From: Paraphaeosphaeria minitans
Taxonomy: Eukaryota; Ascomycota; Dothideomycetes; Pleosporales; Didymosphaeriaceae
Length of the DNA: 64,000 nt
Assembly (NCBI GenBank): GCA_015832175.1
Contig: WJXW01000001.1
Coordinates: 1,054,001-1,118,000 of the forward strand
Direction of reading: 5' to 3'
A program made the position numbers and the translations under genes. Under the pieces are notes generated by a model that was not told the origin of the DNA, did not search any database, and worked only from the letters and a program-made list of their open reading frames with translations. Below, piece after piece: positions 46,720 to 57,756 of this stretch. Position 1 is the first letter of the stretch. Every line of letters starts with the position of its first letter.

Positions 46720-47116
46720 TCCAGTCCATCACTCCGATGACTTGCTCGCGTGGTCCCAGAGGCGCGAGTCTGGACAGGACGATCCGTGTCGCTTCATAAA
46801 CGCTTTTGGACTTGCCCTCAAGTTTTTCTCTGTTATCAACAACATGACGAGTGACCTTTGCGGAAACTAGAGGATGTCCAATGTGACTTTTTCCAATCCG
46901 ATGTTCGAGACCTCTTCCATCCATAACGCCGTCTGCGTATGCCCTACTGACTAACTCGTAACCGCCTCGGGCTGATTTCCCTTGAGATAAATGGAACTCC
47001 GCCCCAAAGACAACGACAACAACATCACCAATCTGCATGTCCTTTGAGCCTAGGTCTAGATGTTCTTCACCCGTGATGAACGGTCGTCTGTCATCATGGT
47101 GATACAAGATGTCCAA
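46720..47116 (-). pseudogene. C-terminal relic of a HET (heterokaryon incompatibility) protein
   Basis: The minus-strand frame contains RRPFITGEEHLDLGSKDMQ, IGDVVVVVFGAEF and GGYELVSRAYADGVMDGRGLE, the usual end of fungal HET-domain proteins (GD.I.V..G..P...R....YELVGE.YVDGIMDGE). No HET domain, other exon or promoter is found upstream (47117-48200), so only the tail is left. The open frame overlaps the end of the UstYa-like gene on the other strand by chance. Confidence 0.6.
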
Positions 47117-48168
47117 ATGGGAAGCAGCTTCAACTTAATTTCCATCTCTTCTTCATCGGCCTGATGATCTCGATTGAACTTTTTTCTTTCTCAAGCTTGA
47201 ATAGGCTGGAAGGTAGGGTGGTCATATCAAAGCGAACACACTACAAAACTGTCGCCGAGAGAGAAGCAGGAAGAAGCATAGGCCCAGAATCGATATCGAG
47301 GAGATCCAACCCATAGGAAGAAAGCACAGGAGCTGTTTGCATAGCCTAGCCTAGCCCAGTCATCATCATCATCCTCATCACTACAGAGTAGAAGACCGCT
47401 CCAAACATGTACTTTTTTCATATTTGTTTTTCTTTTCTTCTTCACCATAGACTTGACCGTAGACACCGTAGGTAGCAACCAAATTCAGCTTCGTAGATGT
47501 TTCAAAGTACAGCGCTCCAATCTTCCCAGAACGCGAGAGCAACCGTCTAAACCGAGAAAGCTACCCTCATTCAAGCCTCTATCCTAAACACTAGGAACGA
47601 TTTCAGGGCACAGAAGAGTAAAACCCTTTTAGAAGCCAAATAAAATGTGTAGTGTAGATCAAGTCCATTCGCATTGCTCGCTTAGACACCCTCGCCATAT
47701 CTAACGAGAGAGACAAGTCGAGGATTCTGCTATCTACCTAGACTACCAGGGGTAAGTTATTAACTCGAGGACAAGTAATTTCGAACAAGTCATGATGACC
47801 ACAGTCCATCGCGCCCGTGAGCTCATCCAATCCCTAAAGGAACGAGACAATTCCGCCTGACGCCATACAAATGCAACCAGTTCGTCAACCATGTCCGGTT
47901 TTTTCGAAAGGCTTGTACCTTACCGCTCCAAAGCACACAGGTACCGGCACGGCTTGCGAGGTCCCGCTAGCTAGGTAGACGCCGGGGGACGATTCGCAAG
48001 CAGCCCGCCGGCGAACTTCCAAGTTCTCTATTTACCGGCTTGTGAGGACTTCGGCATCGAGGCCGAGTCTGAGAGTCAGTAGGTACATATGCAGGGTTGT
48101 GGGGGGCGTGGAGCTGGTGATGTAAAATTGGAGACACGGCGCCCTGCATATACATGCGCTACAAGTAC
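47117..48168. other. Gene-free stretch
   Basis: Only short ORFs; AT-rich with ATC/ATCATC runs near 47350-47390. Nothing recognised. Confidence 0.45.
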
Positions 48169-48284
48169 GTATCTACCTGGGTATAGGTATCTACCTGGGT
48201 ATAGGTATCTACCTGGGTATAGGTATCTACCTGGGTATAGGTATCTACCTAGGTATAGGTATCTACCTAGGTATAGGTATCTAT
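48169..48284. repeat. 18-bp minisatellite, six copies plus a partial
   Basis: Unit GTATCTACCTGGGTATAG; the last two full copies have CTAGG in place of CTGGG. Because the unit is a multiple of three, an ORF at 48089-48445 reads through it as a six-residue repeat (YLPGYR). There is no signal peptide or dibasic site. Confidence 0.95.
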
Positions 48285-48541
48285 ATGTACGGTGCCTACT
48301 TGGCGTACAGGACAGGGCATACCGAGCAGTCTACCTAGCGGACGACGTCCTGATGGGCGTCAACGGTGCATGCAGACCCCTAAACATTCCACTGTGGTAC
48401 TGTCTACTCATCACGTGTGATTGGCCGACGATTGGCAAAAGGTGACGAAATCGCTGAACCCCTCTTATTCGCCGGCACTTTTTGCCGTCTCACTGACGTG
48501 CAACGGCTAAGGATAACTCACCCGCTCTCTACGTAAAGGAT

Positions 48542-48830
48542 CGTTGCGAACCCTTGCAACAAGAGGGTTCGCAATCAGCTGCTCGAAACTTGGAAAGAAG
48601 CCTGCGCGAGGAAAAGTCTGGACGGAAACCGGCAGATGAGAACACTTTTGTAAGGATTTGTGTGGATTTGTGAGGATTTATGTGGAATTTGTGTGGATAG
48701 CTCGTAGCAATGCTTCGCGAGCTACAAACCATGTTCGAGTGCTGTACGGAAACCGACAGATGAGAACATTGTCATGTGGATCTGTGTCGATGGCTCGTAA
48801 CAATGCCTCGCTACGAGCCACGCTAGAGTG
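48542..48830. repeat. Degenerate tandem duplication with three hairpins
   Basis: Two related blocks (about 48600-48735 and 48745-48830) share CGGAAACCGRCAGATGAGAAC and CTCGTARCAATGC. Three inverted repeats occur in series: TTGCGAACCCT/AGGGTTCGCAA near 48543-48573, TAGCTCG/CGAGCTA near 48697-48723, and TGGCTCGTA/TACGAGCCA near 48791-48820. Confidence 0.65.
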
Positions 48831-51046
48831 ATTTACGTATGGATTAGCAGTGCGGCCCAATCTCCAACGCTTGCAACAAGATTGAAAAGATATGGTAAAG
48901 GTCTCTCCGAGGGATTTCAGTGATCTTGGCCCGCGGTCATACGCGGCGGTCTACCACACGAGCGCCCCACTTTACGTTTCCCTGATTTAATCCTGGTAAT
49001 GAGGGGTCATGCGTTTCCATTTTCAGGGTATCGCATTCGCAATTGCCATGCCCCCAATGCGGGACGGTTTCAACCCGTCTCATGTGATATGATGCCCTGA
49101 TGAAGAGAACGCTGACTGTTTTTGCACGTCTCGAGGTGAAGCTCTTTCCGGTCTCTCCTGCTCAGCGCCTGCAAGATAAGCCGAAGTACGAACCGTTGCA
49201 CACAATAAGAGTGCCCTAATGGTGAGTTGGGCCGACCTTGTGGGTACCTTTTGTGTGGACCAACAGGCTCAAAGTTTGAACCATGGCAAAAGGGGCGCAA
49301 AGAGAGTTGATACCTAGGGTGTTGGTCAGCAGGCGCGAATTCCACAAGCTGGAGGACAAAAAGTATCAGAAGCAGGGCCGGTGGCGCAGAGTTTTTGGGC
49401 ATTGCGCTAGGCAAGTGTTTTGGCCTGTTCGCTTCAATCCAGCAGGGGTCCTCGCATCCCGATTTCACGATCCGCGACATCACAGTGTTGAAAGTTGACA
49501 ACAGTAGTGAAACTGCATCGTGCGATCGCCCAGACTAACGCTGACTAGGAAGGAGGAAGGCGTCCGACCCTTTAATCATTGCGAATCCAGTTTATGTATC
49601 GTGAGCCTTGGCTACCTTCAACGGTAGGTCGGCGGTTGAGGAGCCGGCCCTATTCATCGTCACAATGTTTACCCAGGGGCGAAGCTATCGGAGGAGACGG
49701 GGAGCTGTCGGATGCAACAACGGCGTCAAACGTTGGGCGAACGGCGGAACATACCCGCACTGCTCCCATTCGATGCCAGGCACGCGGCTCTACTGACGCC
49801 GTTGATTGCCCAGGCGACCGATAAGCAGCAGGGCAAGCGGGAAACCTAGCGTGAGCGCTTGGAGCGTTGCCAAGATCTGGGGCCAAGGTATCCAGGCTGT
49901 CGGAGTAGAGACCGAAAGGTGGATGAAGGCCAAATTGGCAACGAAGGTGAGGAGGAGACGAGTCCAGGCGGTTGCTGACCAGGACATTGCCATGGAATCT
50001 CGTACGATTTTCCGGATTTGGAGAACAACTGGACGTCTTGGAGTGCGACGGTCTCGTTATTGAAAGAGGAGGGGAGAAGAGAGTTGCAACGTGGACGACT
50101 GGCTGGCTACTCGTTGCGTCTTCTTCTTGCGCTACTCAAGCTCTCCTGTTTGCAGCATCCGATACTGAACGGAATAGATACTGCTTCCGCTGCCTGCGAC
50201 ACAGAGCTAGACGGGACCCAGCACGCGTGCGGCGTGGTGCAGGAATCAGATCACATCCAGTCAAGCCAACAAAGAGATAGGTATCGAGGCAGCCGATAGC
50301 ATCAAGCCACACTGAACGCTATGCGACATCTAATACGCCCACTCCATCAAACACGGTACGTTAGCACGCAGAAGATGCAGCGCCAGCTGAGCATGTGCGG
50401 TCGAGTGTCCAGCCCAGCGAGGTGGAAGATTGACCGGGCAGATGTGCTCCACGATGATCTCCAGCAAGCGCATCTCTGGACACGCCTTCTTGTAGCAGAT
50501 CTCTCCCACGCAGCTGGGAATGCTGGCGGAGGGCCGATGCCATTGGTGTTCAATTTCGAGATGTGCACCCAAACTGGACTCTGCGGCTGTTGACCCTGAA
50601 GCGTGGGTGTCGTGGTGAAACGGAGACAGGTGGCGCGGCGCAAATTCAGGACTTGCAGAGTCGACTCAGCGGAGTGAGATTAATCATGGACGTGAAGCAC
50701 TCGATCGCGATCTGAGGCGAGTGGACGCTTGCGGCATCGTCAATCTCGATGTCCGCGTGGCTCCGGCGAAGTTTTGGTGGCTCCGGCGATGGCGGTCTGG
50801 TGGCTGTCGGCGCTGGATTTTCTCAGAGCAGTGGAGCACCACGCGGGGGCGTTCTGCGAATCTGCGAGAGTCCAGACTTCTGCAAGCGGCGTAGCAGGGC
50901 CCGTGGTTTCGGAGTGTTGCCAGGAACTCTGATTTGCGGATCCACACTGACATCACCCGCTGTCAAAGGTTTGAGCCAAAAACGGATCGAAGGCGCAGGG
51001 TCATGGCGATGCCCTGCATGGCGGAGAGCAGCATCAGCGACGACGG
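48831..51046. other. 2.2-kb gene-free stretch
   Basis: ORFs are plentiful because GC is high, but none has a domain. A minus-strand 67-aa frame at 49790-49993 has two hydrophobic segments and cannot be judged. No RNA gene confirmed. Confidence 0.4.
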
Positions 51047-51047
51047 C

Positions 51048-51089
<42 letters not shown>

Positions 51090-51158
51090 ACGAAGACGAA
51101 GACGAAGACGACGGCAACAACAAGGCAACAACGACGGCGACGACGTCAACAACAACAA
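51047..51158. repeat. GGCAAC / GACGAA simple-sequence tract
   Basis: About six copies of GGCAAC, followed by GACGAA triplets and CAACAA runs. It gives a false Arg/Gln-rich or Thr/Ala-rich ORF. Confidence 0.9.
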
Positions 51159-51565
51159 CAGGGCGACGAAAGTGTCCTGCCGAGAGAGGGCCCGCGGGCA
51201 AAAGGTGCTGGCGGCAGTTCTGGTGTGGGAGGCCGAGGATCGAGATTGAACGGGTTCATGACAAGATCAGGCCGATCTGCTGGACTGCGAGGCGTGGAGG
51301 ATGACAGATGGGCAAGAGAATGGGCAAGTGAGGGTGGGCAGAGATTCGAGAATGGGGCAAGCGAGTGTGTGCGCAGGGGCATTACGCGGTGCGGGCCCCG
51401 AGAGCGTTGGCGAAGAGTGACGTCACTGGGTGTGGCACTATCGATGAGCAGCCAAAACGCCGATGGCGCTAAATTATGTGGTGGATGGCCTCGGACAGGG
51501 GAGGATGCAGGGCCTTGAGGCGACGGTTGGCAGGGCGGGAGAGTGCGAGTGGTGTGGTCTCCTGT

Positions 51566-51848
51566 GATGTTCTGGATGGATGGGATGCTGTGGATGGATG
51601 GGATGTTCTGGATGGATGGGATGCTGTGGATGGATGGGATGCTGTGGATGGATGTGATGCTGTGGATGGATGTGATGCTGTGGATGGATGTGATGCTGTG
51701 GATGGATGTGATGCTGTGGGTGGATGTGATGCTGTGGATGGATGTGATGCTGTGGATGGGAGGGATGCTATGGATGGGAGGGATGCTATGGATGGGAGGG
51801 ATGCTATGGATGGATGGGATGCTATGGATGGATGGGATGCGATGGATG
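51566..51848. repeat. 18-bp minisatellite, about 16 copies
   Basis: Unit GATGCTGTGGATGGATGK with point variants (GTTCTGG, GCTATGG, GGATGGGAG). All three frames on the plus strand and at least one on the minus strand stay open, so the ORFs here are not evidence of a protein. Confidence 0.93.
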
Positions 51849-51874
51849 AATCTGTTGATGCTGCTGGAAATAAC

Positions 51875-52040
51875 ACTGCTGCCAGCAATGAATGAGGCTC
51901 AAAACACTCCCGCCAACAATGATAACACTGCTGCCAGACATGAATGGTACTCAAATACTCCCGCCAACAATAACAATACTCGGCCAGCAATGACAATGAC
52001 ATTGCTCGGCCAGCAATGAATCATGCTCCTGCCAGCAACA
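51875..52040. repeat. Dispersed short repeats around GCCAGCAATGA
   Basis: Variants of CTGCCAGCAATGAATG, CTCCCGCCAACAATGA and CTCGGCCAGCAATGA recur about every 20 bp directly after the 18-bp minisatellite. Confidence 0.7.
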
Positions 52041-53044
52041 ACAATACGTTGCGTCGCACTCGGGTCGTCCTTTGCCCTGCTCTGCCCTGCTGTCCAGTGT
52101 CGGCGTGCGCCGTGGTGGACACTGGACGGCCTGCTCCACTCTGCTCCAGGCGGAATGCTCGGAGCTAATAAGCAGCAGCCTGACGGTGCGAATACTTCGA
52201 TCTCGATCGATCATCGCCAACACCTCAAGCACACGGGCACCTGCGCATTGGCTGCGGCTTCGGCGCCGTGTGTTGGAGTGCTGGGCGCACTCCGGGTCTG
52301 AAATGACGCCCGTCGCTGCATGCCAACTGCTACCTATCGAAAGGACGCTCGTCGCTGCATGTCAACTGCCACTCACCTCTCCATCTACCTAGCACACGCA
52401 CCCGCATCCGCACCCGCTCTGCTGTGAGCCCAAGGCCAGCCGTTCGCGACCTGCCTCCGCGCAGCACCACCACCACCAGCGGCGAGGCGGTGGCTTGACG
52501 CGTGGGTCCGCCTCGGCGCCAGGGTCAAGGGCAAGGACTCCCCCGGCCAGCCACTCACGCTAGCCGGGCATGCGAGTTGACAATTCCATGTCTCGTCTGC
52601 TTCGTCTGAATCTGATGTGCCGCCGCCGCCTGCAAGCCTGCACCTCGATTGCCCTGAAAACATCCCTGCCCCGTGGTTCCAGCGGACCTGCCACAAAAGT
52701 TCCTGCCCTGCCCTCCCCATAAAGGCACCCATATGGTCCCCTCGCTGCCTCCTGCATCCACCGTGATTTCACTACAAACTCTCTCTCTCTCCCTCTCCCT
52801 CTCAACCACCCCGACCACCCCTCCCCGCTCCTCACCATCCCGAGTGTCTGGCGTCACCCTACGCTCCATCCCCCCAGCTATCATCACCTGTCTCCAGCCT
52901 CAGCACTACCTCCCACTCGCCTACCACCAAATACCCTGCACCCGCGCAGCTTCCCTCCTCACCAGCGCATTCACGTGAACCACGTCGAGCCTGGCTGCAT
53001 TCCTCTCACTGGCGCGTGTTTTGGGCCGAGACCACTAGGAAATC
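52041..53044. other. Promoter and leader region of the C2H2 gene
   Basis: No gene. A CT-rich tract (CTCTCTCTCTCCCTCTCCCTC, near 52778-52800) and a long pyrimidine-rich stretch precede the C2H2 start, as in many fungal regulator genes with long leaders. Confidence 0.5.
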
Positions 53045-54004
53045 ATGGACGGCAAGAACTCCTCCGGCCGCCGAATTTCTCTCTTGAACGACAGCGCAGC
53101 ACCTCAGCTTCCCGTCCGCACACCCTCCATCCCGCCCTCGCTGCGCTCAAGGACCTCCAGCTACACCTCCTCCCCCATCGGCTCCCCCGCTACGCCTCAG
53201 CTCGTGCGCAGCAACTCCACCGACTCGGCAGCCACCATGCAAACGCCCTCGCCCATCACGCCTGATTTCACCTTCGATGGCCTCCCACCCCAGACCCTCC
53301 ACTCGCCCGTCTTCACCCAGAACAGCTTCTTCCCAACGCAAAAAAACCTGGTCTCCGCCTACCCACCCCTCTCCCACAACTCTGGCCCGCTATCCTATCC
53401 CAACAGCAACAACGTGCAGCCGAACTACTTCAGACCCCAACCGCCCCAAGAGTCCCACAATGGCGCCGCCTCTGCCAACCCCCGCTCCAAGAAGAACAGC
53501 TATCCTTGTCCCGTTGCAAAGCAGTACAACTGCGGCGACCACTTCACAACCTCTGGCCACGCCGCGCGGCACGCGAAGAAGCACACGGGCAAGAAGGACG
53601 CCTTCTGCCCCGAGTGCAACAAGGCCTTCACCCGCAAAGACAACATGGAGCAGCATCGCCGGACACACCAGAGCGGTCGCAACGTCGCAGGCAAGGGCAC
53701 CGACAACAGCATCAAAAAGGCAAAGGCCCAGGCGAAACGTCCCAAACCCGCGCCTCTGCAATCAAATCTGCCATCCCTCTCCGGCCTTTCCATGATGGAT
53801 CCTGCGCTGCCCATCAGCCCCTCCCAAAGCTTCATGGCACCTGCCGTCCAGCCTGCAGACTCATTCGCCGACTACTCCCACCCATCACCCTACCCCGACC
53901 CCTCCCAGTACGCCTTGACTCACGGCTTCAACCCCGGCCCCTCGTACGGTCTGGATGCCTTGGCCATTGCTGCATCCGGAGAGAAGCGCAAGTACGAGGT
54001 TTAG
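53045..54004 (+). CDS. Two-finger C2H2 transcription factor (FlbC-like group)
   Basis: Intronless, 319 aa. The N-terminal 155 residues are Ser/Pro/Asn-rich and disordered. Two adjacent C2H2 fingers follow at about 158-215: a variant first finger CPVAKQYNCGDHFTTSGHAA then RHAKKH, and a standard second finger CPECNKAFTRKDNMEQHRRTH. A basic linker (KKAKAQAKRPKP) and a Pro/Tyr-rich C-terminus end in GEKRKYEV. The finger pair and TSGHAARHAKKHTGKKDAFC linker are strongly conserved among ascomycete regulators of growth and conidiation, and FlbC is the closest I can recall. It lies alone in a repeat-rich stretch, and its long upstream region suggests complex control. Confidence 0.88.
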   Translation: MDGKNSSGRRISLLNDSAAPQLPVRTPSIPPSLRSRTSSYTSSPIGSPATPQLVRSNSTDSAATMQTPSPITPDFTFDGLPPQTLHSPVFTQNSFFPTQKNLVSAYPPLSHNSGPLSYPNSNNVQPNYFRPQPPQESHNGAASANPRSKKNSYPCPVAKQYNCGDHFTTSGHAARHAKKHTGKKDAFCPECNKAFTRKDNMEQHRRTHQSGRNVAGKGTDNSIKKAKAQAKRPKPAPLQSNLPSLSGLSMMDPALPISPSQSFMAPAVQPADSFADYSHPSPYPDPSQYALTHGFNPGPSYGLDALAIAASGEKRKYEV

Positions 54005-54490
54005 CTCCCGCTTCCGGCCACCGAACGGCGCCATTTTCCTTTGCACCAAAACTACGGGGGGTTCAGGTAAAGAGACGCTTTAGCCGCCAGGGCTACGAAT
54101 CTACGAGGCGTTCTTCGGGTCTGTGATGGCAGCTGCCGTGACATGAAAAAAAGCTACCCTTCTCGTATTGTATTTTTTGTATTACCGCCACGCGGGCCTT
54201 GCCTAGGCAATTTTGTTTCGCGTTGGCCACCCCCATTTTTTTTAAACTTCTTCTCTTCTACTCATCTGTTCATGTTTCATCACTTTCATATCGGTATCAA
54301 TGTCCACATTTAGCTGGGCGTTGCCTTTTTATTTCTTTCTACGGGGTTTGGCTGGCTCCATTGATCACGGGGTTATGGTCAAAGGGCATCAGGATATCAG
54401 GGCAAACATGGGATACCCAGCCCTCATCGAAGGTGCACATCTTTTCTGGTCGGCTACAGTTAGCAGCGATGCGGGGAGCGAGGTCGCTCA

Positions 54491-54546
54491 GCAGGGTCGA
54501 GGGGTGGCAGGGATGAAAGCAGGGTCGAGGGGTGGCAGGGATGAAA
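54491..54546. repeat. 28-bp tandem duplication
   Basis: Two perfect copies of a unit beginning GCAGGGTCGAGGGGTGGCAG. Confidence 0.9.
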
Positions 54547-54690
54547 GCAAAGGGTCGGAATCAGCTAGGCTGCTCAACAACGCAAGTCAAGGAATGAATT
54601 GAGTTTGGAACGCAGCAGCCATCGTATTCGTCGCGTCCGTCTGCCGTGACTGAAGCATGGTTTTCATGTAGATTTGTGTACAGAGTGCCT

Positions 54691-54692
<2 letters not shown>

Positions 54693-54727
<35 letters not shown>

Positions 54728-54728
54728 C
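54693..54728. repeat. CTGC tetranucleotide repeat, nine copies
   Basis: Perfect CTGC repeats. Confidence 0.95.
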
Positions 54729-55013
54729 CATTGCGATGTGGCAACGATAAGGCTCGCGTGATACTGCCGTACGTCCGCCCGGGTCGGCTCTTTCGCCTAG
54801 ACGTTGTTCGTCCGCGCGCACGCATCAGACTAGCGGTGCCACTGCGCACAGCTCGACGTTGCTCGTCGAGGAAAGGAAAAGGCAGCTCGTTCCCAACAGT
54901 TTCGACGCCCGCAACCGCGTGGCGCAGATGACCTCTTGTGCATGCCGCGGGCTGGAGGTGCCGTTCGCCGTCTCTCACCGTCTCCCACCGTGGCCCGCCA
55001 GCGCCCCGCGCAT

Positions 55014-55064
55014 GCCCATGCCCATGCCCACGCCCGCGCCCGCGCCCGCGCCCGTACCCGACGG
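55014..55064. repeat. GCCCAT/GCCCGC hexanucleotide repeat
   Basis: About eight hexamers changing from GCCCAT to GCCCGC along the tract. Confidence 0.85.
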
Positions 55065-55300
55065 TGCAACAAAGGCAGAACAAAGGGAGATGGAGACAGG
55101 ACAGGGAAACCGCTGCAGCGTGCCCCCCGCAGGCGAAGACGCAGGCGCAGGGCAGCCAGTTGCTGTCCCTGCCCAGGGCGTTGCACTGCGCATCCGCCAG
55201 CAGCCGTGGCAAGCGGTGACGAGGACGGCGTGTGGAAGGGCAAGCCGACATGACGACCATGGCCAGGCATGCGTCCCGTCAGGCCCCGGCGCGCCTTGAA

Positions 55301-55561
55301 GCTGGACCGCCTCGCCTGGCAGACTGTAACGCCTTCTGGCAGAGGTTCGTTGCCCGCTGGACCGCCTCGCCTGGTAGACTATACGCCTTCTGGCAGAGGT
55401 TCGTTGCCCGCTGGACCGCCTCGCCTGGTAGACTATACGCCTTCTGGCAGAGGTTCGTTGCCCGCTGGACCGCCTCGCCTGGTAGACTATACGCCTTCTG
55501 GCAGAGGTTCGTTGCCCGCTGGACCGCCTCGCCTGGTAGACTATACGCCTTCTGGCAGACG
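55301..55561. repeat. 54-bp minisatellite, nearly five copies
   Basis: Unit begins GCTGGACCGCCTCGCCTGG and contains TTCTGGCAGAGGTTCGTTGC. The first copy has one extra base (GTAACGCC for TATACGCC), the last is partial. The unit is a multiple of three, so long ORFs cross it on both strands (18-residue repeats). Confidence 0.93.
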
Positions 55562-57756
55562 TTCAACCGACGACCAAATTCTGCCATGGCAAAAAGGTTG
55601 CGGGGGAGGACGATGGATCGAAAGACCAGCCAATCGCGGCGCGCCGTTGGGACCCTGCATGAGCGACGGACCCGCCCAGCGATCTGCAGGTGAGAAGCCT
55701 CTGGCCGAAGGAAGACAGGCCGTTGCGGCTGATTGGCGTCGTCCGACCACCGCTCAGTCTGGCGCTTGCCCGCGGCAGGAGCCACATCACATCGTGTGTT
55801 TTTCCATGACGATGTTCATACCCTGGTCATCCGTTACTTGGAAAACTCTACGGGAGATACTGTTGTTGACCTGGGATGGCTGTGCTCCTTTGAGTCTGCG
55901 AATCCCCGCATCGGTCCGGGGCTGCGTCGCCCCGCCGCCCTTGCTCTGGCGCCGCGCTTCCAGGTTCGAGCCATGTCCTGCCAACGCTCGCGGACCCCCA
56001 ACGTGACGCAACCAACCTTTGCCTGGACGGAATCCCGGCCAGGCTGCGGTTGCTGGCACTGCGCATGTTGCATCCATACGACGTCGTCGTCGAACAAACT
56101 TTGGCGTGGGCACAACATGAGCGCACAAACGCCACGGGGGGGGCCGCCACCGAGTTTCGCTTCTGTGGCAAAACGCCATGCTCTCTGACAGGATGACTCT
56201 GCCTCCTCGCCTACCCGCTGTGCAAAGCCACGCGACGTCGGGACACCCGTCCAGCTCCAGTGGCCAACATCCGTTTCCTGTGTCCACTTCACTTCTTGGA
56301 CTGATCTTTGACGAGTAAACAAACTCTTGCCACGCCTCGTAGGATCCGGGCCTTGTCTCGTCTAATGCCTTCATGTATTGCCTTCATAACGTTAAAATGG
56401 AACATCTGCACCAGTCTTTCCCTTTGTGCCCAATGGCCATGCATTCGGGCTGAAGCAAAGCATCGTCGCGTACAAGAGGTTGGGCTTGCAGTTCAACCGC
56501 CACAATCCCTCGGGAGCTACTCGTGTCAGTATCTTGCTTCTTCGTAGCTGATTCGCCAGCCCTGAAGGTACTACTACTGCCGTGCCACGTTCGTCAATCT
56601 GCCCGTACATCTCAAAATATCTCAACCAGCAGGTGGACGTGCGTCTGCAATCCTGAAACATGGCTGTTGATCCGCATTCCCCGGACCAGGTCGTGGGCGA
56701 GAATTGACAGGACGCAACTGCGCATGGCCGGCCACTGTTACCGATGAACCTTGCTCTTCCATTTGCGAATGCGAGCTTGGAGCGACGTGGACCAGGGGGA
56801 CAAGGCCCAGCACCCGACTGCCATCTTTTTTGTTCTTCCTTTTCTCGTCGTTTGTTCTTATTTTTGTCTGACATCGCTAAGCCCCCACATTGTCGCTCTC
56901 GCTTCACAACGCCATGTGTGCGGTGCCACAGTACCTTTGTGCTGCGTAGCACCGTCTCACCCTGCCCCGGATGCCTCAGTCATCCTGGTATCGGGATTCC
57001 CATCTTCCACATCGAGCTGTGGAGCCCTTGGCACCAGGCCCATCCGCTGCACGATGTCCTGGCCGGTTGCAAGGACCAAATGTCGTCCTCAATGCGACGA
57101 AAAAGGCTCGTTGCATGCTCGACAAGTACCGTGGCGCCTGTCCAAAGCCAACCAAGAAGAAAGAGCCTTGCATTGACATCTTGCGTGTACCGCCTCGGCC
57201 CATCGTGGAAACTCTGGTAGCGAGCGACAACGAAGGGCAGGGGATGGCTCACTGCAGATATGCGAGAAACGTAGCTCAACGGCTGTCACTGGCTGATTCC
57301 GACCATCGTGCGCAGGGAAGTTGTACAAACGGTGGGGGAAATACTGCATCGGGACGCTTTCACTATCAGGCCGACAGACTCTTCAACAACAGCTGACTCA
57401 CAGCCAAAACAATCGGAAAAACAAAGTTTTGATGCCCAACCCGGAAAAGTGCTGCTGGTGCCGTGCTTGAGACATTGACCTGGATGTATGTGCATACTAT
57501 CGGCCTCTCTAATGTACCCTTCCCAGCTCTTTGTGCATAGCTGGCGCTCCATTGTTTCAGTGTCCCTGTCTCTGCGTTCCATTTCATCCACGGATGGCTG
57601 GTAAGCCCTCATATCACTGAAGCGCTGCTGCTCCTGCTGCGAATGACTCCGCGAGTACTTGGGCAGCGCTCAACATGAGCCAGTGCATGGCTTTGCAGAT
57701 CGAGACGGAACCGGACGCTGCGTGACATTGCCGTTGTCGAAATGCCCGTTGCATAC

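Larger units (their letters stand above)
54005..57756. other. 3.7-kb gene-free, GC-rich stretch with repeats
   Basis: Apart from the repeats listed separately (54491-55561) I see no gene. ORFs of up to 198 codons appear on both strands and in overlapping frames, none with a domain. Confidence 0.45.

Noticed and set aside
48089..48445. ORF with repeated YLPGYR units near the UstYa-like gene, as a possible RiPP precursor
   Set aside because: No signal peptide, no dibasic cleavage sites, and all frames of an 18-bp minisatellite stay open.
48885..48980. Minus-strand tRNA-like fold with CCGCG/CGCGG stem and TGGTAGACC near the A-box position
   Set aside because: The hairpin loop has six bases, no T arm or B box is found and only the outer six bases pair; probably chance.
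49790..49993. 67-aa minus-strand ORF with two hydrophobic helices
   Set aside because: No family recognised, no exons around it, and the opposite strand also has ORFs; not enough support.
51469..52002. Long Ser/Ala/His/Pro-rich ORF on the minus strand (SIASHP units)
   Set aside because: Product of the 18-bp minisatellite; plus-strand frames through the same repeat are equally open.
55269..56006. 245-aa ORF with 18-residue repeats
   Set aside because: Generated by the 54-bp minisatellite; no start context, domain or codon pattern supports it.
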